Source: an uncultured Thiotrichaceae bacterium (GTDB lineage: Bacteria; Pseudomonadota; Gammaproteobacteria; Thiotrichales; Thiotrichaceae). Taken from it: a stretch of DNA of 38,978 bases. The notes below the pieces were generated by a model, which had not been told where the DNA came from, searched no databases, and saw nothing but the letters and a program-made list of their open reading frames with translations. Shown in pieces: positions 7,848 to 15,580 of this stretch. Every line of letters begins with the position of its first letter. Within the stretch, counting starts at the first letter, position 1. The DNA lies in assembly GCA_902727985.1 (NCBI GenBank), contig CACVAY010000038.1, forward strand, positions 1-38,978, read 5' to 3'. Both the position numbers and the translations under genes were made by a program.

Positions 7848-9029
7848 ATGAATAAAATAAGAAATAAATTATTACTGGCATTAATTTTAGTGACCTTACT
7901 ACCTGCTATTCTGATTAGTGCCTACAGTTTATTCTCTACCTCCAAAGCGCTGCGTTCCAATGTGTTAGGTGATCAGCAAAACAAGGTGAGTTTGCTTCGT
8001 GAACGTATTAATAATCATGTGTCGAGTGTGCCCAGTGATCTGTTTTTCTTGAAAAACTCAAATGCTTTGGATTTGTATACGACTTCTCAGGCAGAAAGTG
8101 GAAACCATTCACAACGTTTATTGCTCACTAATTTGCGCTCAGCTTTTCGTAAATTCTCGGAACAGAAAAAAATCTACAGTCAGGTTCGTTATCTTGATAT
8201 AGAGGGTAAGGAAATTGTCCGTGTAGATCGAGCCGAGGGGAAATCAACTGTTATTTCGGACACTAAATTACAAGATAAGTCAGATCGATATTACTTTAAG
8301 GATGCGATAGCACTTGAAGAGGGTAAATTATTTATCTCTAATTTTGATCTTAATAAAGAATCTGGCGAGGTTCAAAAGCCAGTATCTCCAACTTTACGTT
8401 ATGCGACTCCTGTTTTCGATAAGGAAGGTGAGCTAAAAGGTGTCGTTGTTTTAAATGTAGATGGTAATGTGCTTCTGGGTTTGGTAGCGAAAGAGGCTAC
8501 GGGTGGACAACAGATTTTATTCACAAATACAGAAGGTTATTACTATTTTCATAATGATCCGAGTAAAGCATGGGGAGGTGCTGAGGATTTGGCGAGTGGT
8601 ATCAATATCTATAAGGATCGCCCTGATGTCGTGAATCAGCTAAAGGAGGTAAAAGCGTTGGACTATGTCGAGTCTGATCAGGAAATTCTTATTTATAACC
8701 CGATTACCATTAACAATGGGAAGAAGGTGTTGGGAAGAATGTTCAGCGTAGTTCCTAAAGATGTGCTTTTTAAACCTTTACAAAGCTATTTCTGGGTCTT
8801 CTTTGGCATTGCTTTGGTTTCATTGTTGTCTGCTTTCTTACTAGCTTCTGTGTTATCGAACTCGATTACCAAGCCATTGGTGGATTTGAAGGATAAAGTT
8901 GGCAAGCTTAGTCAGGGAGATATGGAGACTCCGATTGAAATTAAATCGAAGGATGAGGTGGGTGAGTTGGCGCATGCTGTTGAATTATTACGTAAATCAA
9001 TGAGTATTTTAATGACTCGCTCCCGATAA
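7848..9029 (+). CDS. Cache-HAMP membrane sensor lacking an output domain
   Basis: A 393-aa inner-membrane protein built like the sensory half of a chemoreceptor or histidine kinase. A first membrane helix lies at about residues 8-30. A periplasmic double-Cache-like region covers about 35-305, with YLDIEGKEIVRVDR, DRYYFKDAI and VVVLNVDGNVLLGLV. A second helix lies at about 312-336, and a HAMP domain at about 337-390 (SITKPLVDLKDKVGKL, then KSKDEVGELAHAV). The protein stops four residues or so beyond HAMP; no methyl-accepting, kinase or cyclase domain follows. The stop is followed after nine bases by a well-placed lipoprotein gene, so this is not an obvious frameshift. It presumably signals through a separate partner, perhaps the upstream GTPase/roadblock pair. 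Confidence 0.8.
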   Translation: MNKIRNKLLLALILVTLLPAILISAYSLFSTSKALRSNVLGDQQNKVSLLRERINNHVSSVPSDLFFLKNSNALDLYTTSQAESGNHSQRLLLTNLRSAFRKFSEQKKIYSQVRYLDIEGKEIVRVDRAEGKSTVISDTKLQDKSDRYYFKDAIALEEGKLFISNFDLNKESGEVQKPVSPTLRYATPVFDKEGELKGVVVLNVDGNVLLGLVAKEATGGQQILFTNTEGYYYFHNDPSKAWGGAEDLASGINIYKDRPDVVNQLKEVKALDYVESDQEILIYNPITINNGKKVLGRMFSVVPKDVLFKPLQSYFWVFFGIALVSLLSAFLLASVLSNSITKPLVDLKDKVGKLSQGDMETPIEIKSKDEVGELAHAVELLRKSMSILMTRSR

Positions 9030-9038
9030 GGAATAAGG

Positions 9039-9305
9039 ATGAAACTACCCATTCATAAGCTATTTGTTGCTATAACCATGAGCCTTGTTGTCGCTGGTTG
9101 TGGGGAAGAAGCTGAGGTGAAAAAAGAAGCACCTGTAGCCGCAGAGAACCCCATTCAAGCTGAGGAACAGGCAGTAGAGACCGAGGCGATGAATGAAGGT
9201 CTTTACGACTTAAAAAGTTCGATTAACAGTGCGATTGGAGCTTCTATTGAAGAGGATATCCGGGATGCGGTGGAAAATCAGATAGAAAAAAATAATAAGC
9301 AATAG
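9039..9305 (+). CDS. Small acidic lipoprotein of unknown function
   Basis: An 88-aa protein with a classical lipoprotein signal: positively charged start MKLPIHK, hydrophobic stretch, and lipobox VVAGC with the acylated cysteine at residue 21. The mature part is short and acidic (many Glu) and ends in a predicted helix (LYDLKSSINSAIGASIEEDI). A good ribosome site, AAGGA, precedes the ATG. It follows the Cache-HAMP gene by nine bases and probably acts in the periplasm next to that sensor. No family was recognised. Confidence 0.72.
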   Translation: MKLPIHKLFVAITMSLVVAGCGEEAEVKKEAPVAAENPIQAEEQAVETEAMNEGLYDLKSSINSAIGASIEEDIRDAVENQIEKNNKQ

Positions 9306-9419
9306 AGTGGGGGGAGGGGTCTGTCTAAGGTGACGGGTCGGGAAAAATAAGTAACGAGGCCGGTGCTAGGAGCTGTGGTTTCGTCGGAACATTGTCATAG
9401 GGATATCCAGGAGATGAAA
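9306..9419. other. G-rich spacer between lipoprotein and rhodanese genes
   Basis: A 114-bp spacer whose left part has four G-runs within about 40 bases (six G, four G, three G, three G, around 9309-9350). This could fold as a G-quadruplex in RNA or in the plus DNA strand. No clear promoter or terminator was seen. Confidence 0.3.
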
Positions 9420-10064
9420 ATGAAACAACACGCAATAGTCATGAAAGGTTTACTGCTTGCCACCTTTCTATTCGTACCATTTATTAGTAGTGCTGAAAAC
9501 AAAGTAAAAATTACCCCAGATATCCCATATGTAGATGTTCAGCACAATGGTAAAACGGTCAGGGTCGAACGTATTCAAGATACCAAGAACCGTTTAAACA
9601 ATGGTTTCTCAAAAACATCACGTGTGTGTCCTCCATTCTGTGTGAATCCCATTGAGCTTTCCCCAGGCGTTAAAACCGTTGCCGAATTAGAGGTACTGAA
9701 CTTCCTTGAGGGAGCTGTTAAGGAAAACAAAGGATTGCTCATTGACGCACGAATGCCAGAATGGTTCGAAAAGGGAACAATTCCAGGTTCAGTCAATATT
9801 CCATTCACCGTCTTGAGTAAAGGTTTTGAGAGCAAACATACGCAGAAGATTATTACCTTATTGGGGGCAAGAAAAAACGGTGAAGAGTGGGATTATGAGA
9901 ACGCCCGTGAATTGCTTATGTATTGTAATGGCATGTGGTGTGGGCAATCAGGTAAAGCAATCAAGAATTTATTGGAACTCGGTTATCCAGCAGAAAAATT
10001 AATGTGGTATCGAGGCGGTATGCAGGCATGGCAGTCACTTGGTCTAACAATAATTACACCGTAG
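9420..10064 (+). CDS. Exported rhodanese-like protein with extra cysteine pair
   Basis: A 214-aa periplasmic protein. The signal peptide is MKQHAIVMKGLLLATFLF with a likely cut after residue 25 (SSA). A single rhodanese domain spans about residues 85-212: LLIDARMPEWFEKGTIPGSVNIPF is the typical substrate-entry region. The active-site loop is YCNGMWCGQS with Cys169 as the expected persulfide cysteine and a second cysteine at 174. A further CPPFC motif (70-74) lies before the domain. Such proteins transfer sulfane sulfur or act on small thiols. ATG 9420 is chosen because GGAG lies six bases before it; ATG 9414 would sit too close to that site, and an upstream in-frame TTG/GTG region has no signal peptide. 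It is followed after 10 bases by the LysM protein gene. Confidence 0.82.
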   Translation: MKQHAIVMKGLLLATFLFVPFISSAENKVKITPDIPYVDVQHNGKTVRVERIQDTKNRLNNGFSKTSRVCPPFCVNPIELSPGVKTVAELEVLNFLEGAVKENKGLLIDARMPEWFEKGTIPGSVNIPFTVLSKGFESKHTQKIITLLGARKNGEEWDYENARELLMYCNGMWCGQSGKAIKNLLELGYPAEKLMWYRGGMQAWQSLGLTIITP

Positions 10065-10074
10065 GGGAATGATG

Positions 10075-10944
10075 ATGAATAAAAGAATACTCTCTACTGC
10101 TTTAGCTAGTCTGTTTGTTATGCAAACAGGTTTTGCAGAAAAAACGGCTCAGTCGGAACTAGATATTTTGAGTGCGGAGGCTGATGAGGCGATTGCTGAA
10201 AATACGCAAAGTAGTACCCCAATTGTAGCTGAACCCAGTATGGAAGCTATTTCTGATGCTGAAACCGATAAGTTATCGGATGCGGTGGCCAGCCAACTGT
10301 CTAAGATTTTAGGTGAGTCTAGCAGTGATGTAATTGATGCAGAAACGGAAGATAAAATCGAAAAAGTTATTTCTTCATCACTCTTAAGTGGTGCTGAAAT
10401 GAATGATATCAAGAATGCTGTGAGTTCTGCGATGACGGAGCTGAAGTCTGAAGATGGCTCAGCAATTTCAGAGGAAAAAATTGAAAACGCTACCCAGTCT
10501 ATTGATAAGTTAGTGGGATCTGAGACGAAAACGGATGCGGCGGAAGATAGCTATTTATCTTCTCTGCGCGCTGAAGCGGATGCAGTAAATGAGCCTGCAT
10601 TTAAAGAAACCTCAGCATCAGTTTCGGAAGAAGCTAAACCCGCTAAGTCTCTAGCTAAAGAAGTTCAAGCAGCAGCTGAACCAGAAAAAGCATTGACTGA
10701 AGAAAAACCTACAAAAGTATTGGTAGATGCTGTAGCAGAGCAGTCATCAACTGATGATGATACCAAAGAGTCTTTCTTGAATGCTGAATCAGTAACTGTT
10801 CTCAAAGGTGAGTCCTTGTATAAAATAGCGCTACGTGTTTATGGTAATGGTGGAATGTACGCGAGACTTTACGATGCAAATAAGGACGCTATCATTGATC
10901 CAAACTTGATTCGTGTTGGACAAACTTTAAAAGTCCCCCGTTAA
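10075..10944 (+). CDS. Exported acidic protein with C-terminal LysM domain
   Basis: A 289-aa protein with signal peptide MNKRILSTALASLFVMQTGFA. The central region (about 25-235) is strongly acidic, Ala/Ser/Glu-rich, probably helical or disordered, with no recognised domain. The C-terminal 45-50 residues form a LysM domain: VLKGESLYKIALRVYGNGG, then YDANKDAIIDPNLIRVGQ and TLKVP. LysM binds N-acetylglucosamine in peptidoglycan, so the protein is probably anchored to the cell wall with a flexible acidic arm. Three ATG codons stand in a row; the third (10075) has AGGGGA at the best distance. It shares the transcript with the rhodanese gene. Confidence 0.78.
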   Translation: MNKRILSTALASLFVMQTGFAEKTAQSELDILSAEADEAIAENTQSSTPIVAEPSMEAISDAETDKLSDAVASQLSKILGESSSDVIDAETEDKIEKVISSSLLSGAEMNDIKNAVSSAMTELKSEDGSAISEEKIENATQSIDKLVGSETKTDAAEDSYLSSLRAEADAVNEPAFKETSASVSEEAKPAKSLAKEVQAAAEPEKALTEEKPTKVLVDAVAEQSSTDDDTKESFLNAESVTVLKGESLYKIALRVYGNGGMYARLYDANKDAIIDPNLIRVGQTLKVPR

Positions 10945-11195
10945 CTATGAAGGAGCTACTCTAATGTTTTCTTGGGGTAGTGTTGAAAAAATTCCCAAGC
11001 CCCCATGAAACTACCTGGTTGAAACTATTTAGAGGTTTCCATTTGTTTTTTATGGAGGTTTTCATTTCTTTCTGTTGCGAAATTATTGAAGTCAGTTGGT
11101 TCATGTCATTATGTCGGTTTGTACAGAAAAACCTAGCTGTCATGAACATTATCGTCAATAATGCTTGATTATTTAGAATAACGAAAAGCTTTTTT

Positions 11196-13169
11196 ATGTG
11201 CGGATTTTGCGGTTTCTATACAAACCATAACGTCTCTGGGGCATTTTCTCAGGCGAAAACAATGCTGGTTTCAATGGCTGATGCGATACAAAATCGTGGC
11301 CCAGATGATGCAGGTTATTGGGTCGATGAAAAGATTGGTCTCGCGCTTGGACACCGTCGACTTTCAATACAGGACTTATCAGCAGCTGGACATCAGCCAA
11401 TGGCTTCAGCGTCTGACCGTTTCATGATGGTTTATAACGGTGAGGTCTATAACTTTAATGACATTAAAGATGAGCTTGAAGATTCAGATCTGGCGCCAAC
11501 ATGGAGAGGTCACTCCGATACTGAAATCTTGCTAGCTGGTTTTGAAGCTTGGGGAGTTGTTGAAACGATCAAACGTATGGTCGGCATGTTTGCTCTTGCG
11601 TTATACGATCGATTGGATAATAAAATGTATCTCGTCAGAGATAGAATGGGTGAGAAACCCTTGTATTTTGGTTGGCAAGGGGATAGTTTTTTATTCGGTT
11701 CCGAACTTAAAGCGCTCAAGCAGCACGCACGATGGCAGGGAGAAATAAATAGAGATGCCTTATCGTCTTATTTGCGTTTTAGCTATGTACCCGCTCCGTA
11801 TTCAATCTATCAAGACATCTATAAATTAAAACCAGGTTGCTATATTGAGATTGATCTTGACGTCTTTCAGGTCGGTTACTTGCCTGACGTACAGTCATAC
11901 TGGTCCGTTGATCAAGCTGCTGCGAATGGGATGGCTAATCCCTTTGAAGGTTCTAAAGACGATGTTGTTGATGAATTGGAGCGTCTTTTAAAGCAATCGT
12001 TACGCGGACAAATGATTGCTGATGTTCCTTTAGGGGCATTCTTATCAGGGGGGATTGATTCATCAACGATTGTTGCTCTGATGCAAGCGTTGTCTGATAA
12101 GCCAGTGAATACTTTTTCTATTGGTTTTAATGAGGAAGGTTACAACGAAGCCCTACATGCGAAAGTGGTCGCTGAGCATTTAGGTACTCAACATACTGAG
12201 TTATATGTAACTGCGCAGCAGTCCCTTGATGTCATTCCAGAACTACCCCGTTTATATGATGAGCCCTTTGCTGATCCTTCGCAGATACCAACCTATCTCG
12301 TCTCTGAATTGGCAAAACAGAAAGTCACCGTTAGCTTATCCGGTGATGCTGGTGATGAACTCTTTTGTGGGTATTCACGATACCAGCATGGTTTAGATTT
12401 ATGGGAAAAAATCAATCGTTTTCCTGATCCATTCCGTAAGCTGGTAGAAAAAATGATAGGTGTTGTTCCACCGTTTGTTTTGAATGCACTGTTTTCTTGG
12501 GCAGATCGTTATTTAACAGGAGCCGAAACGGCTGGTGATGCGGCATATAAGATGAAAGTTCTCGGGAGAGTTATTGCCTCAAACAACATTCAAGCACTGT
12601 ATCAGTTTGTCATCTCTTCATTTAAAGATCCAGACTTAGTAGTGCGTGGTGGAAAAGAAGATTTATCGGTTTTTTATGACGATAAAAATATGTCAGAACG
12701 GTTTTCTGAGAACCCTGCTCAAGGCTTTATGTATTATGATCAGCATTTATATTTGCCTGATGATATTCTCACTAAAGTTGATCGAGCTGCAATGGGAGTA
12801 AGTTTGGAAGGCAGAATCCCTATGTTAGATCATCGCATCATCGAGTTTGCCTGGACAATACCACATGAGCACCTTAATCGTGATGGTCAGAGTAAATGGC
12901 CCTTGAGGCAAGTGTTGTATAAGCATGTGCCCGAAAAATTAGTGAATCGTCCTAAAATGGGATTTGGTGTTCCGATTGACGAATGGCTTAGAAAAGATAT
13001 TAAACCTTGGGCAGAGGAATTGCTTGCTAGCGATAGAATTAAGGAGGAAGGGTATTTCAATCCTGAATTAATTCGAACAATGTGGGATGAGCACCAAGCA
13101 GGTACAAGAGATTGGAACCATCGATTATGGGCAGTATTGATGTTCCAACAATGGAATGAGTATCAGTAG
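11196..13169 (+). CDS. Asparagine synthase-type glutamine amidotransferase
   Basis: A 657-aa AsnB-like enzyme. Cys2 of MCGFCG is the glutaminase nucleophile; RGPDDAG, HRRLSIQDLS and YNGEVYN follow in the class II glutaminase domain (1-200). The synthetase domain has the ATP pyrophosphatase loop FLSGGIDSS near residue 282, then SLSGDAGDELFCGY and the RVPMLDH-like segment GRIPMLDHRI. The start is fixed by Cys2, although no clear Shine-Dalgarno sequence precedes it. Long AsnB proteins of this kind are common in surface-polysaccharide loci, where they amidate uronic acids; the O-antigen ligase-like gene downstream favours that over free asparagine synthesis, but the acceptor is not known. Confidence 0.88.
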   Translation: MCGFCGFYTNHNVSGAFSQAKTMLVSMADAIQNRGPDDAGYWVDEKIGLALGHRRLSIQDLSAAGHQPMASASDRFMMVYNGEVYNFNDIKDELEDSDLAPTWRGHSDTEILLAGFEAWGVVETIKRMVGMFALALYDRLDNKMYLVRDRMGEKPLYFGWQGDSFLFGSELKALKQHARWQGEINRDALSSYLRFSYVPAPYSIYQDIYKLKPGCYIEIDLDVFQVGYLPDVQSYWSVDQAAANGMANPFEGSKDDVVDELERLLKQSLRGQMIADVPLGAFLSGGIDSSTIVALMQALSDKPVNTFSIGFNEEGYNEALHAKVVAEHLGTQHTELYVTAQQSLDVIPELPRLYDEPFADPSQIPTYLVSELAKQKVTVSLSGDAGDELFCGYSRYQHGLDLWEKINRFPDPFRKLVEKMIGVVPPFVLNALFSWADRYLTGAETAGDAAYKMKVLGRVIASNNIQALYQFVISSFKDPDLVVRGGKEDLSVFYDDKNMSERFSENPAQGFMYYDQHLYLPDDILTKVDRAAMGVSLEGRIPMLDHRIIEFAWTIPHEHLNRDGQSKWPLRQVLYKHVPEKLVNRPKMGFGVPIDEWLRKDIKPWAEELLASDRIKEEGYFNPELIRTMWDEHQAGTRDWNHRLWAVLMFQQWNEYQ

Positions 13170-13308
13170 TAAGGTTTGTTGTTAAAACACATATTTTTTA
13201 TTAGAAGTCGCGTGTAGGGAAGGCTATTGCTGATATTGCTTAAATAATGATTTAAGTTTAAAGAATAATATTTACTTCCGTAATCGGATGATATGCTTGC
13301 GGAAAATC

Positions 13309-13348
13309 ATAGCTTTTTAGTGAGTGTCTAAGTAAAAGCTATTTTTTA
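13309..13348 (+). terminator. Hairpin with T-run after the amidotransferase gene
   Basis: ATAGCTTTT (13309-13317) is perfectly repeated in reverse complement as AAAAGCTAT (13334-13342), with a 16-nt loop and a run of six T. The stem is AT-rich, so termination may be partial. It separates the amidotransferase from the O-antigen ligase-like gene. Confidence 0.45.
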
Positions 13349-13377
13349 TAGTTATCTCTTCAACCCTAAACACAAGA

Positions 13378-14586
13378 ATGATGGGCTTGTTTATGTTAAG
13401 CAATTTAAGATCAGTATTTGTATTTATATTTGTTCTGGCGTTTAGTAGTTCGGGATATTTAGAGCTGGAGGAGACTTTTCCAGCTTTTGCAGAATACTAT
13501 TGGTTTGTATTACTGTTCGGAGCCGCACTATTTTTTCTTATTACCCAGCCAGATGAGACGCTAGGGAATTTGAGATTGGAGCATATTCTATGGTTGTTGT
13601 TCTACACCCTGACATTAGTGATTGCGTTCATATTATCTAGTAGAAGTGAAGTCGTCATGTTGTTTTTAATAACATTGGTGAAAGCTTTTTCGGCCATGAT
13701 TTTTCTTATGTTGTTAATTACCGATAAACAGTCACAAAAAGGGGCGTTATGGGCACTAGTTCTCGTTATTATTATAAGTTCGTTTAATAATGTTTACGAA
13801 TTCTTTGATGAGTCGGTGGGATGGTCTGCGATACCGGGGCGTGCTGCAGGATGGCATTTTAACCCAAATAAATCCGGAAATACCATCGTCATGAGTTTGA
13901 TTTTTGCTGGCGTGCTGGTTTCCCGAAAATTCTTTTGGCCGTTAGTTATCATCGCGACAATTGGAACTATTGTTACTTTTAGTCGAACATCATGGCTCAT
14001 ACTTTTTATTGTGGTTGCTGGTTTATCTATTATTCGTTCAGCGCCGTTAGATAAGCCACTCAACCTGCTGAACTTTAGCGCAGGTAAGTTTATCGGTATG
14101 ATAATCAGTGCAATAATTGCGGGGGGATTCATCGTTATGATCTATTCGGGGGAGGCCTATGAGATGATGAAAGGCACACCTGTCGAGGGTTATTTGAATG
14201 CGGATACTTTACATCGTATTTCCGGAGGCACTGAGGATGGATCAACGAGTGAAAGAAAACATGTTGTTATAGAAGCATTGAAGCTCGGTTTAGTGAATCC
14301 ATTATTTGGTAGTGGGTTAGGAGCATCCATTGAATGGGATGAAGCGGTTGCACCTCATAATGAGTTTGCCATGGTCTTTGCCGAGCGGGGAATGTTCGGT
14401 CTTGTCATCTATTTGTGGTTATATATTATAGTCTGGACCCAGGCAGGGAGGTATGGCAAGTTATATGTGCTGATAGTTGCTATAGCCAGTTTGGCTAGTC
14501 ATAACCATTTGGATACTCCGGCTGTACTCTTTTTCTTTGTCTTAGCGTTGTTTATTAAGGATGAAGATTTTCCTATTAAGACGTAG
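13378..14586 (+). CDS. O-antigen ligase / Wzy-like polytopic membrane protein
   Basis: A 402-aa inner-membrane protein with about ten hydrophobic segments. Features of the Wzy/WaaL superfamily are present: FNPNKSGNTI, a FSRTSWLILF motif, a periplasmic loop at about residues 245-325, and VAPHNEFAMVFAERGMFGL near the end, where the conserved His of the ligase family sits. It would join or polymerise undecaprenyl-linked glycans at the periplasmic face. It follows the AsnB-type gene by 208 bp, with a weak terminator between them. Ligase or polymerase activity cannot be told apart from sequence alone. Confidence 0.8.
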   Translation: MMGLFMLSNLRSVFVFIFVLAFSSSGYLELEETFPAFAEYYWFVLLFGAALFFLITQPDETLGNLRLEHILWLLFYTLTLVIAFILSSRSEVVMLFLITLVKAFSAMIFLMLLITDKQSQKGALWALVLVIIISSFNNVYEFFDESVGWSAIPGRAAGWHFNPNKSGNTIVMSLIFAGVLVSRKFFWPLVIIATIGTIVTFSRTSWLILFIVVAGLSIIRSAPLDKPLNLLNFSAGKFIGMIISAIIAGGFIVMIYSGEAYEMMKGTPVEGYLNADTLHRISGGTEDGSTSERKHVVIEALKLGLVNPLFGSGLGASIEWDEAVAPHNEFAMVFAERGMFGLVIYLWLYIIVWTQAGRYGKLYVLIVAIASLASHNHLDTPAVLFFFVLALFIKDEDFPIKT

Positions 14587-14590
14587 CTAC

Positions 14591-15580
14591 TCACCAAACT
14601 AGTGCAGGTTCGCGTAAAGCAGAAACTTGTTCTCGGAGTGATTGTATGTGCTCTTCCCAATAATGATCGGTATTGAACCAAGGGAAGGCTTGTGGGAACG
14701 CAGGGTCTTCCCAGCGTTGCGCAAGCCATGCGGCATAATGCACCATTCGCATGCTGCGCAATGATTCTACGAGTTGTAATTCATCGGGGTTAAATTCATA
14801 GAATTGTTCGTAGCCACATAATAAATCACCTAACCTGGCCGTCATATATTGCCTGTCCCCAGACAGGAACATCCATAAGTCCTGAATGGCAGGCCCCATA
14901 CGTGCGTCATCAAAATCCACAATAAAAGGACTGCTCTCTAGGCTAAGAATATTCCCAGGATGGCAATCTCCGTGGAGGCGTATGTTACTAATATTCGCTG
15001 TTCTTGAGTAAATATCTTGAATGTTTTGGGTGAGCTCTTGTGTCACTACGGCATAGTTATCGACAAGATATTTGGGGATTAAGCCGCTCTCAAGAATATA
15101 TTCTCTAGGGGTAATGACGTAATTTTGAAGACTCACTTCGGGACGATGAGTAAATGACTGGGTTGCTCCAAGCGCATGAATGCGTCCTAAGAAGCGTCCT
15201 AATTGTTCTAGCTGATCTGCATTATCCGTTTCAAAGGCTCGCCCTCCTTGGTAGGGAAATAAGGTAAAGCGAAAGCCTTGGTATTCATGCAGCGTTTTTT
15301 GCTGATATTCAAGAGGAGGGATGACGGGGATTTCTTCTTCTGCCAGATCTAAAGAAAACTGATGTTCTTCTAAAATGGATTCATCGCTCCAACGGTTGGG
15401 ACGATAGAATTTCGCTACAATATGCCCGCCTTCTTCAAGACCAATACGGTACACACGGTTTTCGTAGCTATTCAAAGCCAGAAACTGACCATTACAGGGG
15501 AAGTCCAAAGATTCAATGGCATCTAGCATCATGTCTGGAGAGAGTGCAGCAAAGGCTTGTTCAGCCGTTAATTTAGTCAT
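14591..15580 (-). CDS. srkA: SrkA/RdoA-type stress response kinase
   Basis: A 329-aa kinase of the aminoglycoside phosphotransferase fold (YihE/RdoA). Motifs: NSYENRVYRIGLE at the nucleotide loop, RLHGDCHPGNILSL as the catalytic loop near residue 200, and IVDFDDARMGPAIQDLWM as the metal-binding segment. In E. coli the homologue protects against stress-induced death and phosphorylates Ser/Thr in vitro. Here it directly follows, with a one-base overlap, the N-acetylglutaminylglutamine amidotransferase gene, so both are probably one transcript. Its end lies four bases from the end of the O-antigen ligase-like gene. Confidence 0.92.
   Translation of the reverse strand: MTKLTAEQAFAALSPDMMLDAIESLDFPCNGQFLALNSYENRVYRIGLEEGGHIVAKFYRPNRWSDESILEEHQFSLDLAEEEIPVIPPLEYQQKTLHEYQGFRFTLFPYQGGRAFETDNADQLEQLGRFLGRIHALGATQSFTHRPEVSLQNYVITPREYILESGLIPKYLVDNYAVVTQELTQNIQDIYSRTANISNIRLHGDCHPGNILSLESSPFIVDFDDARMGPAIQDLWMFLSGDRQYMTARLGDLLCGYEQFYEFNPDELQLVESLRSMRMVHYAAWLAQRWEDPAFPQAFPWFNTDHYWEEHIQSLREQVSALREPALVW

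Noticed and set aside
10945-11195. Open frames on both strands between the LysM protein and the AsnB-type gene
   Set aside because: Both are short, cover each other, lack ribosome sites and show no recognisable motif; the spacer seems non-coding.
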